From the NCBI RefSeq assembly GCF_030499515.1, contig NZ_JASTWJ010000001.1, positions 10,107,055-10,171,054 of the forward strand: DNA of 64,000 nt. Reading direction: 5' to 3'. Position 1 is the stretch's first letter; each line of letters opens with the position of its first letter. Source of the DNA: Streptomyces sp. DT2A-34. Lineage in GTDB: Bacteria; Actinomycetota; Actinomycetes; Streptomycetales; Streptomycetaceae. Of the stretch, positions 63,086 through 64,000 are shown one piece after another. Made by a program: the position numbers and the translations under genes. The notes under the pieces were generated by a model, which made no database searches, was not told the DNA's origin, and saw only the letters and a program-made list of their open reading frames with translations.

Positions 63086-63654
63086 GGACCATGACCTTCC
63101 CCGTCACCTCCCTGTGGGAGACCCCCGTGTGGAGCGGCGCCCTGGCCGCCGAGGACCTGGCTGGGCTGCCCGACCTGCTCGGCTCCGACCCGGAAGTACG
63201 GGCGGCCTGCACCAAGAGGTTGGGCCAGGCCCTCACTGACGTCGCTCACACCCTGGCCGGCCCCGGCGCCCGGGAACCGGACACGCCATGGAGCGCACAC
63301 ACCGAACGCTGGGAGGCGGGCTACCACTGCGGGCTCCGCTACGGGAAGGGCACGCTCCAGGCCATCGTCGTCGTCTCCGCGACCGGCACCGCACGGCACG
63401 CCGAGTCCGGGCGGATCAGCCTCCACGACCCGAGAGCCGGCGCCAGCAACGTCTTCCTGCCCGGTCTGCCCTGGGGCCGCCACCACCACCTGGAACCCGA
63501 GCCCGGCAACGTGCTGATCTGCCCCAGCTGGGTGGCATGGTCGGTGGCACCCGTCCAGGACGGCCACACCGTCGAGGTCTGCCTGTTGCACTCCACATGG
63601 GCCGCCGGGACATACCGGACCGGCCTGCTGCTGGGGCAGAAGCTGTCTGGGTGA
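63082..63654 (+). CDS. Degenerate 2OG oxygenase-like paralogue
   Basis: A 190-residue protein with the same fold as the preceding gene, judged from the start (LWETPVW), GRISLHDPRAG and GNVLICPSWVAWSV. At the metal sites it differs: the segment aligned to HSHHDSAW reads HCGLRYGKG, and the distal His is replaced by Trp (VAWSV). Hence it probably lacks a normal iron centre and may be a partner, regulator or altered catalyst; a HHH stretch at 134-136 could bind metal differently. The GTG at 63082 overlaps the previous stop; an ATG at 63091 is an alternative. It is the last gene of the operon. Confidence 0.68.
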   Translation: MRTMTFPVTSLWETPVWSGALAAEDLAGLPDLLGSDPEVRAACTKRLGQALTDVAHTLAGPGAREPDTPWSAHTERWEAGYHCGLRYGKGTLQAIVVVSATGTARHAESGRISLHDPRAGASNVFLPGLPWGRHHHLEPEPGNVLICPSWVAWSVAPVQDGHTVEVCLLHSTWAAGTYRTGLLLGQKLSG

Positions 63655-63689
63655 AGGCCGCACCTCGCCTCGAAGTGGCCGGTTTTTGA

Positions 63690-63985
63690 GGGGAGTTGTG
63701 CAGCCGCTCGTACCGTGCGGGGCCGTGATGGTTTCCATGGGTGGGGTGCCCTTGTGGCGGGTGGGCAGTTGTGACGGTGCAGTGATAGGGGGTGTGGTTG
63801 TTTTGGTTTGGTGTCCTGTTTTTGGGGGTGGGGCTCGGGAATGGTGAATGTGGCTGTGTTTGGGTGTGTTTGGGTGTGGATTTGAGGGTGTGTTCGGTTT
63901 GGTTGTTGGGGTGGTTGATCTGTGGTTTTTGGTTGTGTGGGAGTGATCTGGGGTTTTCCGTAGGTGTGGTGGTGCGTCTGTAGGC
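63690..63985. other. Strongly G/T-rich non-coding stretch
   Basis: After the last gene the plus strand becomes almost only G and T, with few C and A. It includes G runs (GGGGGTGGGG at about 63824-63833) and the tandem 10-mer TGTGTTTGGG twice at 63855-63874. The 192-nt open frame inside is low-complexity and not accepted as a gene. No terminator hairpin, tRNA or attachment site was seen between 63655 and the window end. Confidence 0.6.
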
Positions 63986-64000
63986 GGCTGCGCTTGCTAC

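Noticed and set aside
63792..63983. 63-codon ORF in the G/T-rich tail
   Set aside because: Low-complexity Gly/Val/Trp/Leu/Cys composition follows from the base bias; no start signal or homology.

Overview
The window is Streptomyces-type actinobacterial DNA. It has very high G+C, GC-rich third codon positions, many GTG/TTG starts, chains of genes joined by 4-nt ATGA/GTGA overlaps, a complete conservon, mycothiol-type and LAxTG sortase-type proteins, and one TTA (bldA-type) codon in a secondary-metabolism gene. No rRNA, tRNA, CRISPR array or intact insertion sequence was seen. Several decayed genes (about 36.8-37.3, 43.3-43.5, 50.7-51.6 and 54.5-55.0 kb) suggest an accessory, recombining part of the chromosome.

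Layout. 0-5.5 kb: end of an upstream gene, a small membrane protein, a LacI-family regulator with a Tat-exported GH97 glycosidase (both preceded by the same 13-bp operator-like site), and a PucR/CdaR-type regulator whose 3' end forms a 26-bp perfect palindrome. 5.6-11.4 kb: a minus-strand conservon (sensor kinase, roadblock, DUF742, small GTPase) followed by two P450s, one of them lacking the ExxR motif like CYP157; a small helical protein lies beyond it. 11.8-31.1 kb: a compact lipid/polyketide assembly line: FAAL, a 4622-residue bimodular PKS ending in a condensation domain and an FkbH-like domain, a carrier protein-thioester reductase with an extra C-terminal domain, and an alpha/beta hydrolase with a Cys nucleophile. 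31.1-38.4 kb: ordinary accessory genes (hydrolase, ArsR-SRPBCC pair, lipoprotein, DinB/maleylpyruvate isomerase-like protein, beta-lactamase-fold serine hydrolase, GNAT, methyltransferase). 38.4-43.3 kb: a glycerol-3-phosphate/ether-lipid type locus (GlpD, TetR, alkyl-DHAP-synthase-like flavoenzyme, lipid kinase). 43.4-50.6 kb: winged-helix regulator, STAS-ANTAR protein, flavodoxin, LAETG surface protein, DUF2071, and a TetR-aldolase-sugar kinase group. 50.6-55.0 kb: phosphotransferase pseudogene, acyltransferase-3, ECF sigma with a membrane partner, and an FAD-monooxygenase pseudogene.

55.2-63.7 kb is the second system of interest: a divergent RiPP-like cluster. Leftward: a 105-aa protein with a very strong ribosome binding site (candidate precursor or partner), an M3 metallopeptidase and an MFS exporter. 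Rightward, almost all overlapping: a methyltransferase-like protein, a YcaO, a TfuA (together the thioamide-forming pair), an HExxH protein resembling the peptide-modifying HExxH family, and two 2OG-oxygenase-fold proteins, one with a degraded metal site. The window closes in an unusual, strongly G/T-rich non-coding stretch.

How they may work together. In the lipid system FAAL loads a fatty acid on the first ACP, two PKS modules extend it, the C domain could transfer the chain to a glyceryl unit supplied by the FkbH domain on the carrier of the next protein, and the reductase would release it. In the RiPP system YcaO/TfuA would thioamidate, the oxygenases and methyltransferase would tailor, the M3 peptidase would cut, and the MFS protein would export. 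Both product schemes are inference.
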